A stretch of 64,000 nt of DNA from Deinococci bacterium (GCA_030149325.1 JASBRS010000002.1:34272-98271), one strand, 5' to 3'; positions 18,890 to 27,601 are shown, numbered from the stretch's first letter. The notes: a model not told the origin generated them from the sequence alone. Translations and numbers: made by a program.

Positions 18890-20002
18890 CTAGCCGTCGC
18901 GCTCGAGGAAGGCCTCCAGCGCCGCCAACGCCTCCGGCAGGTCGGCGCGACCGTAGCCGACCCGCAGGTGGTCGCTGCGATCGAACACGGTGCCCGGCAG
19001 CAGCAGCACCTCGGCCCCCTCGACCACCCGGCGGCAGAAGGCCTCGGAGCCCTCGTCGCCGTGCAGGCGCACGAAGCCGATCGGGCCGGCATCGGGGCGC
19101 GCCCACGAGAAGCGCTCGGCGTGGCGCTCGAGGAAGGCATCGAGGAGCTCCAGGTTGCGCAGCACCAGGCCGCGGTTGCGCTGGGCCAGCGCTTCGCGGT
19201 GGCGTAGCGCCAGCTCGGTCAGCAGCTCGCTGGGGGCGGGGCTGCAGATGGTGGTGTAGTACTTCAGGTCGACCACGCGCGCCAGCAGATCGCGGTCGCG
19301 GCTGGCGAGCCAGCCCAGGCGCAGCCCGGGCAGGCCGTAGGTCTTCGAGATCGAGCCGAGCGACACCGCGCCGGCCGTGACGTCGCAGGCGGCCGGCAGA
19401 CGCGCCGCCGGATCGTGCTCGAGTTCGCGGTAGACCTCGTCGCTGAACACCGTGAAGCCGCGCTCGCGCCCCAGCTCCAGCACCCGCTGGTAGGCGTCCC
19501 GCGGCATCAGCAGGCCCGTGGGGTTGTGCGGGGTGTTGATGTACACCACCTTGGTGGTGGGGCGCAGCAGCCCCTCCAGGGCCTCCAGGTCGTGGGCCCA
19601 GCCGTCCTCGGCGTGGCGCTCCCAGGTGCTCACCTCGGCGCCGGTGCTGCGGGCCAGCTCGAGGGCCGACTGGTAGCACGGGGTCTCGACCACGGCGTGG
19701 TCGCCCGGCCCGAGGAGCACGTGGTAGAGGAGGAAGATGGCCTCCTCGGCGCTGGTGCACACCACCGCATCGTCGGGCTCGAGCCCCTGGTAGATGCCGG
19801 CGATCTCGCTCCGCAGGGCGCGCGAGCCCGCGCCCTCGGTGTAGCCCAGGCGCTGCTCGCTCAGGCGCTCGTGCGCGCCGGGCTCGAGCGCCAGCAGCTC
19901 GCCGATGCTGCGGCTCTCGGCGTCCGAGGCCGACAGCACGTAGCGGGTGGTGAACTCGTAGCGCTCGAAGTACTTCTCGATCCGGAACTCGGGGATCTTC
20001 AC
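18890..20002 (-). CDS. PLP-dependent class I/II aminotransferase
   Basis: 370 residues, fold-type I. Motifs: YTEGAGSRALRSEI, INTPHNPTG (Asn and Pro of the cofactor pocket), FSDEVYRELEH (Asp-x-x-Tyr) and SISKTYGLPGLRLGW with the Schiff-base Lys. The C-terminal LRVGYGR supplies the carboxylate-binding Arg. Substrate is not evident; the sequence style resembles capreomycidine-synthase-like members as much as standard AspC types. GTG start, 7 bases after the MazG-like gene. Confidence 0.85.
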   Translation of the reverse strand: MKIPEFRIEKYFERYEFTTRYVLSASDAESRSIGELLALEPGAHERLSEQRLGYTEGAGSRALRSEIAGIYQGLEPDDAVVCTSAEEAIFLLYHVLLGPGDHAVVETPCYQSALELARSTGAEVSTWERHAEDGWAHDLEALEGLLRPTTKVVYINTPHNPTGLLMPRDAYQRVLELGRERGFTVFSDEVYRELEHDPAARLPAACDVTAGAVSLGSISKTYGLPGLRLGWLASRDRDLLARVVDLKYYTTICSPAPSELLTELALRHREALAQRNRGLVLRNLELLDAFLERHAERFSWARPDAGPIGFVRLHGDEGSEAFCRRVVEGAEVLLLPGTVFDRSDHLRVGYGRADLPEALAALEAFLERDG

Positions 20003-20009
20003 GCGCCGC

Positions 20010-20348
20010 TCAACGCTCGTCGCCGGAGCCGTGCAGCACCCCGCGGTCGCGTCGGCTGGCGAGCTTCTCGAGGTTGGTGCGCCCCACCGTCTCGAGCGTC
20101 AGGCCGAGGTCGGCGGCGAGGTTGGCGACGTACCACAGCACGTCCCCGAGCTCCTTGGCGAGGGCGTCGCGTTGCCCGTCGGTGAGCGTGCCGCCGGGCC
20201 GCAGGCCCTCGTCGCGCATGAGCTTGCCGAGCTTCTCCGCGACCTCGCCGGCCTCGCCGGCGAGCTTCAGGGTGGGGTAGAGGACGCGCGCCTCCTCGGG
20301 GTAGATGGCGGTGCCGCGCGCCCCTTGCTGGTACTCGTCGAGGGTCAT
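20010..20348 (-). CDS. MazG-like nucleotide pyrophosphohydrolase
   Basis: 112-residue all-alpha NTP pyrophosphatase that probably removes aberrant nucleotides. Metal-binding motif seen as GEAGEVAEKLGK followed by ELGDVLWYVANLA, with the conserved acidic residues in both. First gene of a two-gene unit with the aminotransferase. A TAGGAT box 5 bases upstream of the ATG indicates a leaderless transcript. Confidence 0.85.
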   Translation of the reverse strand: MTLDEYQQGARGTAIYPEEARVLYPTLKLAGEAGEVAEKLGKLMRDEGLRPGGTLTDGQRDALAKELGDVLWYVANLAADLGLTLETVGRTNLEKLASRRDRGVLHGSGDER

Positions 20349-20353
20349 GGGCC

Positions 20354-20359
20354 ATCCTA
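20354..20359 (-). promoter_or_regulatory. -10 box of the MazG-like gene
   Basis: TAGGAT on the minus strand, 5 bases before the ATG. Confidence 0.5.
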
Positions 20360-20469
20360 CCGGCCCCGTCCCGCAGCGTCACGCCGTGCACGCCTCAGGA
20401 CCGGCTCCGGCCCGTCGGGCAGGCCCTGCCGTGCTCGCGCGAGGGCGTTGGGGACGGAGCCGACCGAGC

Positions 20470-20498
20470 TTGCGCCGGCCTGTGGCCTCTGGTAGACT
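20470..20498 (+). promoter_or_regulatory. Promoter of tRNA-Asn
   Basis: TTGCGC, 17-bp spacer ending TGG, TAGACT. tRNA begins about 36 bases after the predicted start. Confidence 0.7.
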
Positions 20499-20540
20499 AC
20501 GCTTCGCTTTCGGCGGGGCTCCGTGCCCCCGGGCGCGCGG

Positions 20541-20615
20541 TCGGCGGTAGCTCAGTGGTAGAGCGGTCGGCTGTTAACCGATTGGTCGTAGGTTCGAATC
20601 CTACCCGCCGAGCCA
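20541..20615 (+). tRNA. tRNA-Asn (anticodon GTT)
   Basis: Acceptor TCGGCGG / CCGCCGA, D arm GCTC-GAGC, anticodon loop CTGTTAA giving GTT, T arm with TTCGAAT, encoded CCA at 20613-20615. Confidence 0.98.
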
Positions 20616-20624
20616 CGATGAAGG

Positions 20625-20645
20625 CCCCGCCTCAGGCGGGGTTTT
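20625..20645 (+). terminator. Intrinsic terminator after tRNA-Asn
   Basis: CCCCGCC, TCA loop, GGCGGGG, followed by TTTT. The only hairpin noted in the window with a clear T tract. Confidence 0.9.
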
Positions 20646-20793
20646 CTCGTAGGGGGAGTTGGCCCGGTCGCGACCTCCCGCCCCCGCCCCGTCCGTTGGG
20701 TCGCGTTCCGTTCGAGGAGCGCCGTCCCATCACGGTCCCGACACGGCGCCGCCCCCGTCCCGCCCACTACCGTCGTAGTCGGGAGGCCGCATC

Positions 20794-21222
20794 GTGAGCG
20801 AGAACAAGACCCGCCTTACGGGGGAGAGCGTCGAGGCTTTCCTGGACGCCATCGCGCGCGACGACCGGCGCCGCGACGCGCGTGCCCTCGACGGCCTGCT
20901 GCGACGCATCACCGGCGAGGTGCCCGCGATGTGGGGCCCGTCGATCGTGGGGTACGGTGCCTACCACTACCGCTACGCCAGCGGGCGGGAGGGCGACTTC
21001 CTGCGGCTGGGCTTCGCGCCGGGGGACCGCCACCTGGTGCTGTACGTGATGCCGGGCCTGGACGCCTTCGACGAGGTGCTGGAGCGGCTGGGAACGCACC
21101 GTACGGGCGTCGGCTGCCTCTACCTCCGACGCCTCGACGACGTCGACGAGGGCGTCCTCACCGAGCTGCTGGAGCGGGCGTGGCGGGCCATGGCCGAGCG
21201 CTACCCCGAGTCGCCGTGGTGA
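20794..21222 (+). CDS. DUF1801-domain protein
   Basis: 142 residues. Features of the YdhG/DUF1801 fold: MWGPSIVGYGAYHYRYASGREGD and LRLGFAPGDRHLVLYVMPG. The family is small and cytoplasmic with no established reaction. GTG start at 20794 preceded by GGGAGG. Stands alone between the tRNA-Asn terminator and a convergent small gene. Confidence 0.8.
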   Translation: MSENKTRLTGESVEAFLDAIARDDRRRDARALDGLLRRITGEVPAMWGPSIVGYGAYHYRYASGREGDFLRLGFAPGDRHLVLYVMPGLDAFDEVLERLGTHRTGVGCLYLRRLDDVDEGVLTELLERAWRAMAERYPESPW

Positions 21223-21240
21223 GGGTGGCCGCGGCCCGCC

Positions 21241-21510
21241 TCAGCGGGTGAGGCCCAGCGGATCGGAGACGGCGTGGCGGGCGGCCTCCCAGGCGCGCTT
21301 GAGTTCGACGGCGTCGGCGTCGAGCTCGGAGGCGCGCAGGTCGGCGAAGCGCGCCACCTCCTCCTGCTTGGCGTTGAGGATCCGGTTCAGGACGGCATGG
21401 AGCGACTGCCGCACGGCCAGGCCCTCACGGAGCATGTCCTGGAGTTCCAGGACGCGGTTGACGAGATCCTCGTGGCTCATGGCCTCGAGTTCTGCGCGCG
21501 TGCGCTGCAT
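21241..21510 (-). CDS. Small helical protein, unknown function
   Basis: 89 residues, not recognised. It is highly charged, predicted nearly all alpha-helical and probably coiled coil (ELEAMSHEDLVNRVLELQD and later AKQEEVARFADL). No signal peptide or membrane segment. A TAGAGT box 6 bases before the ATG supports expression as a leaderless message. Confidence 0.6.
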   Translation of the reverse strand: MQRTRAELEAMSHEDLVNRVLELQDMLREGLAVRQSLHAVLNRILNAKQEEVARFADLRASELDADAVELKRAWEAARHAVSDPLGLTR

Positions 21511-21516
21511 GCCCCT

Positions 21517-21522
21517 ACTCTA
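21517..21522 (-). promoter_or_regulatory. -10 box of the small helical protein
   Basis: TAGAGT on the minus strand, 6 bases before the ATG at 21510. Confidence 0.5.
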
Positions 21523-21587
21523 GCCCGTCGCGCGCGCGTATCCCCCCAGGCGCGGCGGGGCGGTCGGGTGGCGGCGGGCGGCCGCGG

Positions 21588-21593
21588 TATGCT
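21588..21593 (+). promoter_or_regulatory. -10 box of the amidase gene
   Basis: TATGCT, 5 bases before the ATG at 21599. Confidence 0.5.
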
Positions 21594-21598
21594 GGCCC

Positions 21599-22951
21599 AT
21601 GGCCGCCGAACCTACGTCCCTGACCGTTCTCTCGTTGGCTCGAGCCTACCGGGCCGGCGAGCTGGATCCCGTCGACGTCACCGAGGCGTACCTGCGGGCG
21701 ATCCGCGAGCACCCCCAGGGGAGCCTCGTGTACCGCTGCACCACCGAGGAACGCGCGCTGCGGCAGGCCGAGGAGGCGTCGCGGCGGTTCCGCGCGGGCA
21801 TCGACACGGGGCCCCTGCAGGGCGTCCCGATCGCCGTCAAGGACCTTCTCGACATGGAGGGCGAGGTGACGACGGCCGGCGCCAAGGTGTTCCTCGACCG
21901 TCCCCCCGCCACCGAGGACGCCCCCGTCCTGGCGCGCCTCGACGCCGCCGGCGCGACGTTCCTGGGGCGGACCACCATGACCGAGCTCGCCTACTCCGGC
22001 ATCGGCATCAACCCGCACTTCGGCACGCCCGGCTGCGCGCGCGATCCGGAACGCGTGCCCGGGGGATCGTCGTCGGGGTCCGGCGTGGCGGTGGCCGCAG
22101 GGCTGGCCGCGGCAGCGGTGGGCTCGGACACCGGCGGGTCGGTCCGCATCCCGGCCTCGGTCAACGGCATCGTGGGCCTCAAGACCACCGACGGCCGCAT
22201 CCCCACCGAGGGGGCGGCCCCGCTCTCGACCACCCTCGACACCCTCGGACCGATGGCCCGCACCGCCGACGACGCCTGGGTGCTGTTCCAGGCGATGGCG
22301 GCGGAGCCCTTCCGGGAGCTGCCCGAGCCCGCCGAGCGTCTGGTCGCGCTGGCGCCGACCACGGTTCTCCAGGAGGACCTCGAGGGCCCCGTGGCCGACG
22401 TCTTCCGGAGCGCACTGGCACGGCTGGAACGACTCGGGGTCGAGGTGCGCGAGGTGGCGATGCCGGTCCTGGCCGAGCTGAACCAGCTCCACGGCCGCTT
22501 CGGGAGCTTCGCCAGCGCCGAGGCCTTCGCGCTCTACGAGGACGTGCTGACGCAACGCGGCGACGCCATGGACCCCAGGGTGGTCCACCGCATCCTGCAG
22601 GTACGGGACCGCTCGGTAGCGGACTACATCCGCCTCGGTTACGCCCGCGAGGCGCTCCGGCAGCGCTTCTGGCCGGAGCTGGCGGGGGTCGACGCCATCG
22701 TGGCGCCGACGCTTCCGATCCTTCCGCCCAGGATCGCCGACCTCGAGGACGACGAGGCCTACTACCGCGCGAACGGCAGGATCCTGCGCAACACCACCCT
22801 CTTCAACCTGCTGGCGTCCCCCGCCGTCAGCGTGCCGGGCGGCGACACCGCCGAGGGGCTGTCGGTGGGCCTGATGATCGCCACGCGGCCGGGCGAGGAG
22901 GCCTTGGCGCTGGGGATCGCGCGCCGCTTCGCCGACGCGGCGTCCGGCTGA
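21599..22951 (+). CDS. Amidase-signature family hydrolase
   Basis: 450 residues, Ser-Ser-Lys hydrolase. The catalytic Lys is in GVPIAVKDLLD; the signature GGSSSGSGVAVAAG is followed by GSDTGGSVRIPA, which carries the cis-Ser and nucleophile Ser. Family members hydrolyse varied amides; GatA is one member, but there is no gatB/gatC neighbour here and residues specific to GatA are not obvious, so the substrate is open. Convergent with the MaoC gene, 12 bases apart. Confidence 0.88.
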   Translation: MAAEPTSLTVLSLARAYRAGELDPVDVTEAYLRAIREHPQGSLVYRCTTEERALRQAEEASRRFRAGIDTGPLQGVPIAVKDLLDMEGEVTTAGAKVFLDRPPATEDAPVLARLDAAGATFLGRTTMTELAYSGIGINPHFGTPGCARDPERVPGGSSSGSGVAVAAGLAAAAVGSDTGGSVRIPASVNGIVGLKTTDGRIPTEGAAPLSTTLDTLGPMARTADDAWVLFQAMAAEPFRELPEPAERLVALAPTTVLQEDLEGPVADVFRSALARLERLGVEVREVAMPVLAELNQLHGRFGSFASAEAFALYEDVLTQRGDAMDPRVVHRILQVRDRSVADYIRLGYAREALRQRFWPELAGVDAIVAPTLPILPPRIADLEDDEAYYRANGRILRNTTLFNLLASPAVSVPGGDTAEGLSVGLMIATRPGEEALALGIARRFADAASG

Positions 22952-22963
22952 GCGGCCGCCGGC

Positions 22964-23425
22964 TCAGGCGGGCGCCACCAGCAGGTGCAACGCCCGCGCG
23001 ATCAGGGCAGGGGTGTCCTCCCCCTCGATCTCGACCCGGCAGTCGTAGGCGGCCAGCAGCCGGCCCTCTCCCTTGGGCGTCACCTCGGCCACCGTGGCGT
23101 GGAGCCGTACGCGTGCGCCCGAGGGGACCGGTCGTAGGAAGCGCAGCTTGTCGAGACCGTAGTTGATGACGGTGGTGCCGTCGTCCGGGAAGGTGCCCAG
23201 CTCCACTAGCATGGGGACGAGCAGCGACAGCGTCAGGTAGCCGTGGGCGATGGTGCCGCCGAAGGGCCCGGCGGCCGCGCGCTGGCGGTCGACGTGGATC
23301 CACTGTCGGTCGTCGGTGCACTCGGCGAAAGCGTCGATGCGGTCCTGATCGACCCGCATCCACGGCGACGGCCCGAGTTCGCGCCCTTGGGCGTCGGGGA
23401 AGGTGGCGAAGGTCAGCGCGGCCAT
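22964..23425 (-). CDS. MaoC-like (R)-specific enoyl-CoA hydratase
   Basis: 153-residue single hot-dog domain. The hydratase-2 pattern is visible as DDRQWIHVD (catalytic Asp and His) and the helix GGTIAHGYLTLSLL. Family enzymes hydrate trans-2-enoyl-CoA to (R)-3-hydroxyacyl-CoA. Start ATG 23425 has GAGAGG upstream. The promoter is TGGTAGGCT about 40 bases upstream. Confidence 0.85.
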   Translation of the reverse strand: MAALTFATFPDAQGRELGPSPWMRVDQDRIDAFAECTDDRQWIHVDRQRAAAGPFGGTIAHGYLTLSLLVPMLVELGTFPDDGTTVINYGLDKLRFLRPVPSGARVRLHATVAEVTPKGEGRLLAAYDCRVEIEGEDTPALIARALHLLVAPA

Positions 23426-23464
23426 GCCTCTCCTCTCGTGCCGGCGCAGAGCGCCGCGCCTCCC

Positions 23465-23473
23465 AGCCTACCA
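23465..23473 (-). promoter_or_regulatory. Extended -10 promoter of the MaoC gene
   Basis: TGG then TAGGCT on the minus strand; leader of about 33 bases. Confidence 0.5.
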
Positions 23474-23496
23474 GCGACGTGCGCCCGCAGCGGAGT

Positions 23497-24411
23497 TCAG
23501 GGCAGGTCGGCCGTCGGGCGCCGGAGCAGGTCGGTCGGCAGCCGGAGCATGCGGGCGGCGGCGGCCATGCTGCTGGCGTACTTCACCACGATGTCGGTGG
23601 CGATCACCTGCAGCAGCCAGTGCAGCGTCGCGAAGGGCTGCCCCACGAACGCCAGCAGCGTGAAGATGAGGGTGTCCATGGGGGCGCTGACGGCGTTCGA
23701 GGTGGCGACACGGGTGATCCAGCGGCGGTGGACCAGGCGCTGGTAGATCTCGGTATCGGCGGTCTCCGACAGGACGATCGACAGGAAGCTGACGCCGACG
23801 TAGCGGAGCGGCGTGCCCAGGTGCGACGACAGCAGCACGTTGGCGATCGCCGCCGAGAGGATCATGGCGTAGACGGCGCGCCGTCCGAAGCCGTGCACGC
23901 GGTCGCGCTGCGTGAACGTCACCCCGAAGAACAGGGTGCCGACGTTGAGCAGGAAGAAGCCGCCCACCGGCAGGAAGCTGTCGAAGGTGTAGTTGGCGAG
24001 CAGGGTGCAGCCGACGTACACCGTCATGGCCGCCAGCATCACGGCACGGCGAGGCGCGGCCGTGCGCAGCAGAGCGGCCGCGACGACGGCAGCCAGCGGC
24101 GCCAGGGCGTAGCGAGGCTCGGCGAACGGCAGGACCAGCGGCGCCAGGGTGCCCAGCAGCGCAGCGAGGCCCAGGACGAGGGCCGACCGGCGTGCATCGA
24201 GCGCGATCGTGAGGTCGACGAGCAGGCCGGTGAAGAGCAGCCCGAAGAGCGTGACCAGGGCGTACGGCAGGATCGGGTAGGGGTGCTGGCCGAACTGCGA
24301 CAGCCGCCACAGCAGGCCGTTGCCGAGCGCGGCCGCCACCGCCAACGCGGGCGCGGCGAGCAGGGCGGTACGCAGAGGGGTGGGACGGGGCGTGGGGTTG
24401 CCTCGGGACAC
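23497..24411 (-). CDS. VUT-family (queuosine precursor type) transporter with extra N-terminal helices
   Basis: 304-residue integral membrane protein. The second half resembles the YhhQ/VUT family: LLANYTFDSFLPVGGFFL, then VLSETADTEIYQRL and ITRVATSNAVSAPMDTLIF. YhhQ members import preQ0/preQ1. The first ~115 residues add three to four hydrophobic helices, which is longer than usual. GTG start with GAGGAGG. tgt, which uses the queuine pathway, is 9 kb away. Substrate is inferred from the family only. Confidence 0.75.
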   Translation of the reverse strand: MSRGNPTPRPTPLRTALLAAPALAVAAALGNGLLWRLSQFGQHPYPILPYALVTLFGLLFTGLLVDLTIALDARRSALVLGLAALLGTLAPLVLPFAEPRYALAPLAAVVAAALLRTAAPRRAVMLAAMTVYVGCTLLANYTFDSFLPVGGFFLLNVGTLFFGVTFTQRDRVHGFGRRAVYAMILSAAIANVLLSSHLGTPLRYVGVSFLSIVLSETADTEIYQRLVHRRWITRVATSNAVSAPMDTLIFTLLAFVGQPFATLHWLLQVIATDIVVKYASSMAAAARMLRLPTDLLRRPTADLP

Positions 24412-24432
24412 GGGAGCCTCCTCGTGAGAGCG

Positions 24433-24463
24433 CCCGGGGCGGTGATGTCACCTCCCGCCCGGG
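24433..24463 (-). promoter_or_regulatory. Stable hairpin in the VUT leader
   Basis: Minus-strand arms CCCGGGCGG and CCGCCCCGGG (one bulge) with a 12-base loop lie between the promoter and the GAGGAGG site. Possible translational control; no preQ1-riboswitch consensus was recognised. Confidence 0.4.
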
Positions 24464-24475
24464 TCAACGGGGCGC

Positions 24476-24484
24476 AGTATAGCA
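24476..24484 (-). promoter_or_regulatory. Extended -10 promoter of the VUT gene
   Basis: TGC then TATACT on the minus strand; predicted leader of about 58 bases. Confidence 0.6.
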
Positions 24485-24502
24485 GGGGCCCGCCGGCGGG
24501 TG

Positions 24503-24508
24503 TAGCCT
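24503..24508 (+). promoter_or_regulatory. -10 box of the thioesterase gene
   Basis: TAGCCT, 5 bases before the ATG at 24514. Confidence 0.5.
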
Positions 24509-24513
24509 GACCC

Positions 24514-24963
24514 ATGAGCGAGCCAGGACCCGCCCTCCAGACGTCGGGCACGCCCCCCAACACCCTGATGCAGACGCTGGGGATCGAGCTGGTCGGGGCC
24601 ACCCCCGAGCGGGTGGTGGCCACCATGCCCGTCACCCCGGCGCACCACCAGCCCTTCGGCATACTCCACGGCGGCGCCTCGGTGGCGCTGGCCGAGACGG
24701 TGGCCAGCTACGGTTCCACCGTCAGCATCGACCTCTCCCGGCAGCGCGCCGTGGGGCTGGAGATCAACGCCAACCATCTGCGCGCGGTGAGCGAGGGGGT
24801 CCTCACGGCGGTGGGGACGCCGATCCACAAGGGCCGGTCGACGCAGCTCTGGGGGGTGGAGATCCGTGACGAGCAGGGGCGCCTGGTGTGCGTGTCGCGC
24901 TGCACCCTGGCGCTGCTGCAGCTCCCGGGCGGCCGGAACGACCGTCGCGAGGACGCCGACTGA
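24514..24963 (+). CDS. PaaI/YbgC-type hot-dog thioesterase
   Basis: 149 residues, single hot-dog domain. The family pattern is [18 protein letters not shown], with His-Gly-Gly and the acidic residue of the long helix, and [13 protein letters not shown] in the sheet. It probably hydrolyses an aryl- or acyl-CoA thioester (menaquinone-type DHNA-CoA or phenylacetyl-CoA are possible); the substrate cannot be told from sequence. Leaderless start. Confidence 0.85.
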   Translation: MSEPGPALQTSGTPPNTLMQTLGIELVGATPERVVATMPVTPAHHQPFGILHGGASVALAETVASYGSTVSIDLSRQRAVGLEINANHLRAVSEGVLTAVGTPIHKGRSTQLWGVEIRDEQGRLVCVSRCTLALLQLPGGRNDRREDAD

Positions 24964-24973
24964 CGGGCTGCAC

Positions 24974-25011
24974 GGAAGCGGGACCCCCGCCTGTGCGAGG
25001 GTCCCGCTTCC
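24974..25011. terminator. Bidirectional terminator, 13-bp stem
   Basis: Perfect 13-bp inverted repeat (24974-24986 with 24999-25011) and a 12-base loop between the thioesterase gene and the 3' end of tRNA-Pro. No T tract. Confidence 0.65.
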
Positions 25012-25014
25012 ACT

Positions 25015-25092
<78 letters not shown>

Positions 25093-25103
25093 ACGCAACG
25101 AAC

Positions 25104-25133
25104 AATGTACTCGCCACGGGCCGCGAGGGTCAA
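25104..25133 (-). promoter_or_regulatory. Promoter of tRNA-Pro
   Basis: Minus strand TTGACC, 18-bp spacer, TACATT; one of the best -35/-10 pairs in the window. Confidence 0.75.
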
Positions 25134-25171
25134 GGCGCCGGGCGCGCCGGCGCGGGCGCCGAGCCCCGCGT

Positions 25172-25729
25172 TCAGCCGTCGTCCTGCCACCAGCCGAGCG
25201 CCGCGATCGCGGCCTCGGCGGTCTCGGCCGTGAATCCCCGACGCGCCAGGAAGGCGAACGCGCGCGCCCGCTCGCGAGCGGCGACGCGCCGCGCCGTCCA
25301 CGGCTCGTCCGGGTCCGGACCGGGCTCGCCCTCGGAGGGCGCGCTGCGCGCGGCCAGGCTGCCGGGGCGGTAGCGCCAGGCGGAGCGCCGCAGCAACTCC
25401 GCGGCGGCCTCGCGCTGCTGCGCCGCCGACAGCGGCTCGAGCTCGCGTTCGATGACGTCGGCATCGACCCCTTTGTGGCGGAGCTCCCGCCTCAGGGCGA
25501 TCCGGCCCCGCGCGCCGCGGCGCGACGCCACGTAGTGTTCGGCGAAGCGTTCGTCGTCGGCCAGCCCCAGTTCCTGCAGCCTCTCGAGCAGCGGCGCCGC
25601 GCGATCGTCGGCCAGCCCGCGGCGCCGCAGCTTGTCGGCGAGCTGCGCGACGGTGTAGTCGCGCCGCGACAGCAGATCGAGCAGGTAGCCCCAGGCGCGG
25701 TCGGGGTCGAGCGGTCGGCGGGGGCCCAT
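25172..25729 (-). CDS. recX: Regulatory protein RecX
   Basis: 185 residues of tandem helical repeats. Diagnostic pieces: [34 protein letters not shown], and the C-terminal [21 protein letters not shown]. RecX inhibits RecA filament activity by binding it. ATG 25729 overlaps the stop of the upstream permease gene (TGATG). An acidic/proline insert near 140-150 is longer than in many RecX proteins. recA is not in the window. Confidence 0.88.
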   Translation of the reverse strand: MGPRRPLDPDRAWGYLLDLLSRRDYTVAQLADKLRRRGLADDRAAPLLERLQELGLADDERFAEHYVASRRGARGRIALRRELRHKGVDADVIERELEPLSAAQQREAAAELLRRSAWRYRPGSLAARSAPSEGEPGPDPDEPWTARRVAARERARAFAFLARRGFTAETAEAAIAALGWWQDDG

Positions 25730-26910
25730 CAGCGGAGCACGTCCACCGGGTCGAGGTCGGCCGCCCGACGTGCGGGGAAGAGCCCGGCCAGCACGCTCGT
25801 GCCGATCGACAGCGCGCACACCCACAGCACGTCGGTCACCTGCAGTCGGACCGGCAGTTGGGTGATGAAGTAGAGGTTGCCGGGCAGGGGGAAGGGCTGC
25901 AACCGGAAGTAGGTGCTGATCCCCAGCCCGAGCAGCGCGCCGAGCAGCGTCCCCGTGGTCCCCAGCATCAGGCCCTCGAGCGTGAACACCGCCAGCACCT
26001 GGCGCCGGTTCGCGCCGAGCGCGCGCAGGATGGCGATCTCCTCGGTCTTCTCGGCCACCGTGAGGATCAGGATGTTGGCGATGCCCATGGCCGCCACGAT
26101 CACGATGAGGAAGACCACCACCGCGATGACCGCCTTCTGCAGCCGCAACTGGCTGATGAGGCTGGCGAAGAGGGTGTCCCACGACACCGGGCGCAGGCTG
26201 AAGGCATCGCCGAGGCGAACGCCGATGGCGGCCGCCCGCTCGGGATCCGCCAGGCGCAGGTGGTAGCCGGTGATGCGGTCGCCCACTCCCAGGTACTGCT
26301 GCAGGTTGGCCAGCGACATATAGGAGACCAGACCGTCGATCAGCTCGTTCCCGACCCGGAAGGTGCCGGCCACGGTGAGCTCGGTGGTGTGGCCGGTGAT
26401 GTCGCGGAGCATCACCTTGTCGCCGGGGATGACGCCGAGCTGCTGCGCCAGCGAGGCGCCGAGCACGATGCCGTCCTGCTGCCTCAGGGCGGCCGCCTGC
26501 TGCGTCAGCACCGGCAGATCGAGCACCCGCGTCTCGAGGGCCGGATCGATGCCGAGGATCTGCGTGTATCCCTGGCGGGCGCTGATGCCCAGGCTGGCGC
26601 TGGCGCGCCGGGCGATCAGCGCCTGGGTCGAGAGATAGGGAGCAACGGCCGTGACCGACGGGCGCCCGGCCAGCGCCTGCCGGACCTGGGGATCCTCGGC
26701 GATCGTCTGCCCCGGAACGTAGCTCTCCAGGGCGAGCATCGGCGTGGCCTTGAGGGTGCTGCGGATGAGCTCGTCGACGAATCCGTTGGTGAGCGAAAGC
26801 GCCGTGATCAGCACCATCACGCCCACCGCCACGCCCGCCACGGTCAGCGCCGATTGCAGCCCGCGCCGGCGGACGTGGCGCCACGCCAGGTAGGGGACGA
26901 GGCTGCGCAC
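25729..26910 (-). CDS. FtsX/LolC-like ABC transporter permease
   Basis: 393 residues. An N-terminal transmembrane helix (residues 20-40) is followed by a large external MacB-like domain (about 45-255) and three C-terminal helices (FtsX domain; [21 protein letters not shown] then [17 protein letters not shown]). The pattern fits LolC/E or MacB-type permeases acting on lipoproteins or lipids. No ATPase gene adjoins it, so its partner is elsewhere. GTG start 5 bases after TAGACT; overlaps recX by one base. Confidence 0.85.
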   Translation of the reverse strand: MRSLVPYLAWRHVRRRGLQSALTVAGVAVGVMVLITALSLTNGFVDELIRSTLKATPMLALESYVPGQTIAEDPQVRQALAGRPSVTAVAPYLSTQALIARRASASLGISARQGYTQILGIDPALETRVLDLPVLTQQAAALRQQDGIVLGASLAQQLGVIPGDKVMLRDITGHTTELTVAGTFRVGNELIDGLVSYMSLANLQQYLGVGDRITGYHLRLADPERAAAIGVRLGDAFSLRPVSWDTLFASLISQLRLQKAVIAVVVFLIVIVAAMGIANILILTVAEKTEEIAILRALGANRRQVLAVFTLEGLMLGTTGTLLGALLGLGISTYFRLQPFPLPGNLYFITQLPVRLQVTDVLWVCALSIGTSVLAGLFPARRAADLDPVDVLR

Positions 26911-26915
26911 GCGTC

Positions 26916-26921
26916 AGTCTA
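26916..26921 (-). promoter_or_regulatory. -10 box of the ABC permease gene
   Basis: TAGACT on the minus strand, 5 bases before the GTG at 26910. Confidence 0.55.
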
Positions 26922-26974
26922 TCGTGGGGCAGCGGGAAGCCGTCGGGCCGACGGCGGTCGGCGCCGGGCGGCGC

Positions 26975-27601
26975 TCAGCGCGACGCCAGCAACTGCGGGG
27001 TGCCGTTGAAGCCGCTGGCCTGCGTCGGTTCCAGCGTCGGGCCGTTCCGGCCGTAGCGGACGACCTCGACCCGCACCTTGCGGACGCCCCAGTTGACCGC
27101 GCTGGCGTAGTCGGCGAACCAGATGTCGATCTGGTCGCGCTTGCGGTAGTGCATGGTGTCCTCGACGACGAACAGGCCCTGGCCGTCGAGCAGGCTCTGG
27201 TAGTGACCGTAGCCGCGCCCCGTGTAGTAGTTGCCGAGGTCCTGGATGCGGACCAGACTGCCGTACGGCAGGTCCTTCGACAGCAGATCCGGGCTGACGG
27301 CGATGATGCCGAAGCGCGTGTGCTGCCCGGTCGAGGTGATGAACGGGGTGGAGTCGGTCTGGTCGACCATCGAGTTGTAGCCGGTGGCGCGCAGCGTGAA
27401 GACGGGGTTGGCGATCGGGCCGAGCGAGCTCGTCGAGCTGCCGTTGGAGACCGCCACCGGGGACGCCAGCACCACCGCACGCGGCGAGATCGCCAGGGAC
27501 ACGTCCCCGTCGATCGCGCTGCGCGGTGAGATGAACGCGGTGATCAACGCGGCGATCACGAGCCCGAGGGCCGCGAGCTTGCCGCTGATGTGGAGTGCCA
27601 T
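26975..27601 (-). CDS. Secreted 3D-domain protein (double-psi beta-barrel)
   Basis: 208 residues. Hydrophobic N-terminal segment (residues 6-25), then a 3D-like domain from about 65: ATGYNSMVDQTDSTPF, GIIAVSPDLLS, LPYGSLVRIQDLG, FVVEDTMHYRKRDQIDIWF, with the late conserved aspartates. 3D and RlpA/MltA-type barrels commonly act on peptidoglycan glycans. ATG 27601 preferred over GTG 27607 because GGGAGG is 5 bases upstream. Divergent from the GT2 fusion gene. Confidence 0.78.
   Translation of the reverse strand: MALHISGKLAALGLVIAALITAFISPRSAIDGDVSLAISPRAVVLASPVAVSNGSSTSSLGPIANPVFTLRATGYNSMVDQTDSTPFITSTGQHTRFGIIAVSPDLLSKDLPYGSLVRIQDLGNYYTGRGYGHYQSLLDGQGLFVVEDTMHYRKRDQIDIWFADYASAVNWGVRKVRVEVVRYGRNGPTLEPTQASGFNGTPQLLASR

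Noticed and set aside
16731..19760. 1009-residue minus-strand frame spanning two genes
   Set aside because: Only the part from 18791 down is coding in this frame; the rest is the shadow of the aminotransferase gene, typical of high-GC DNA.
20552..20767. Minus-strand ORF ending in AGRIRTYDQSVNSRPLYH
   Set aside because: It is the antisense of tRNA-Asn; this peptide type is a common false ORF over tRNA genes. The same holds for ORFs across tRNA-Arg and tRNA-Pro.
24412..24484. preQ1 riboswitch before the VUT transporter
   Set aside because: The leader has a strong hairpin but not the preQ1-I tail or other recognised aptamer features.
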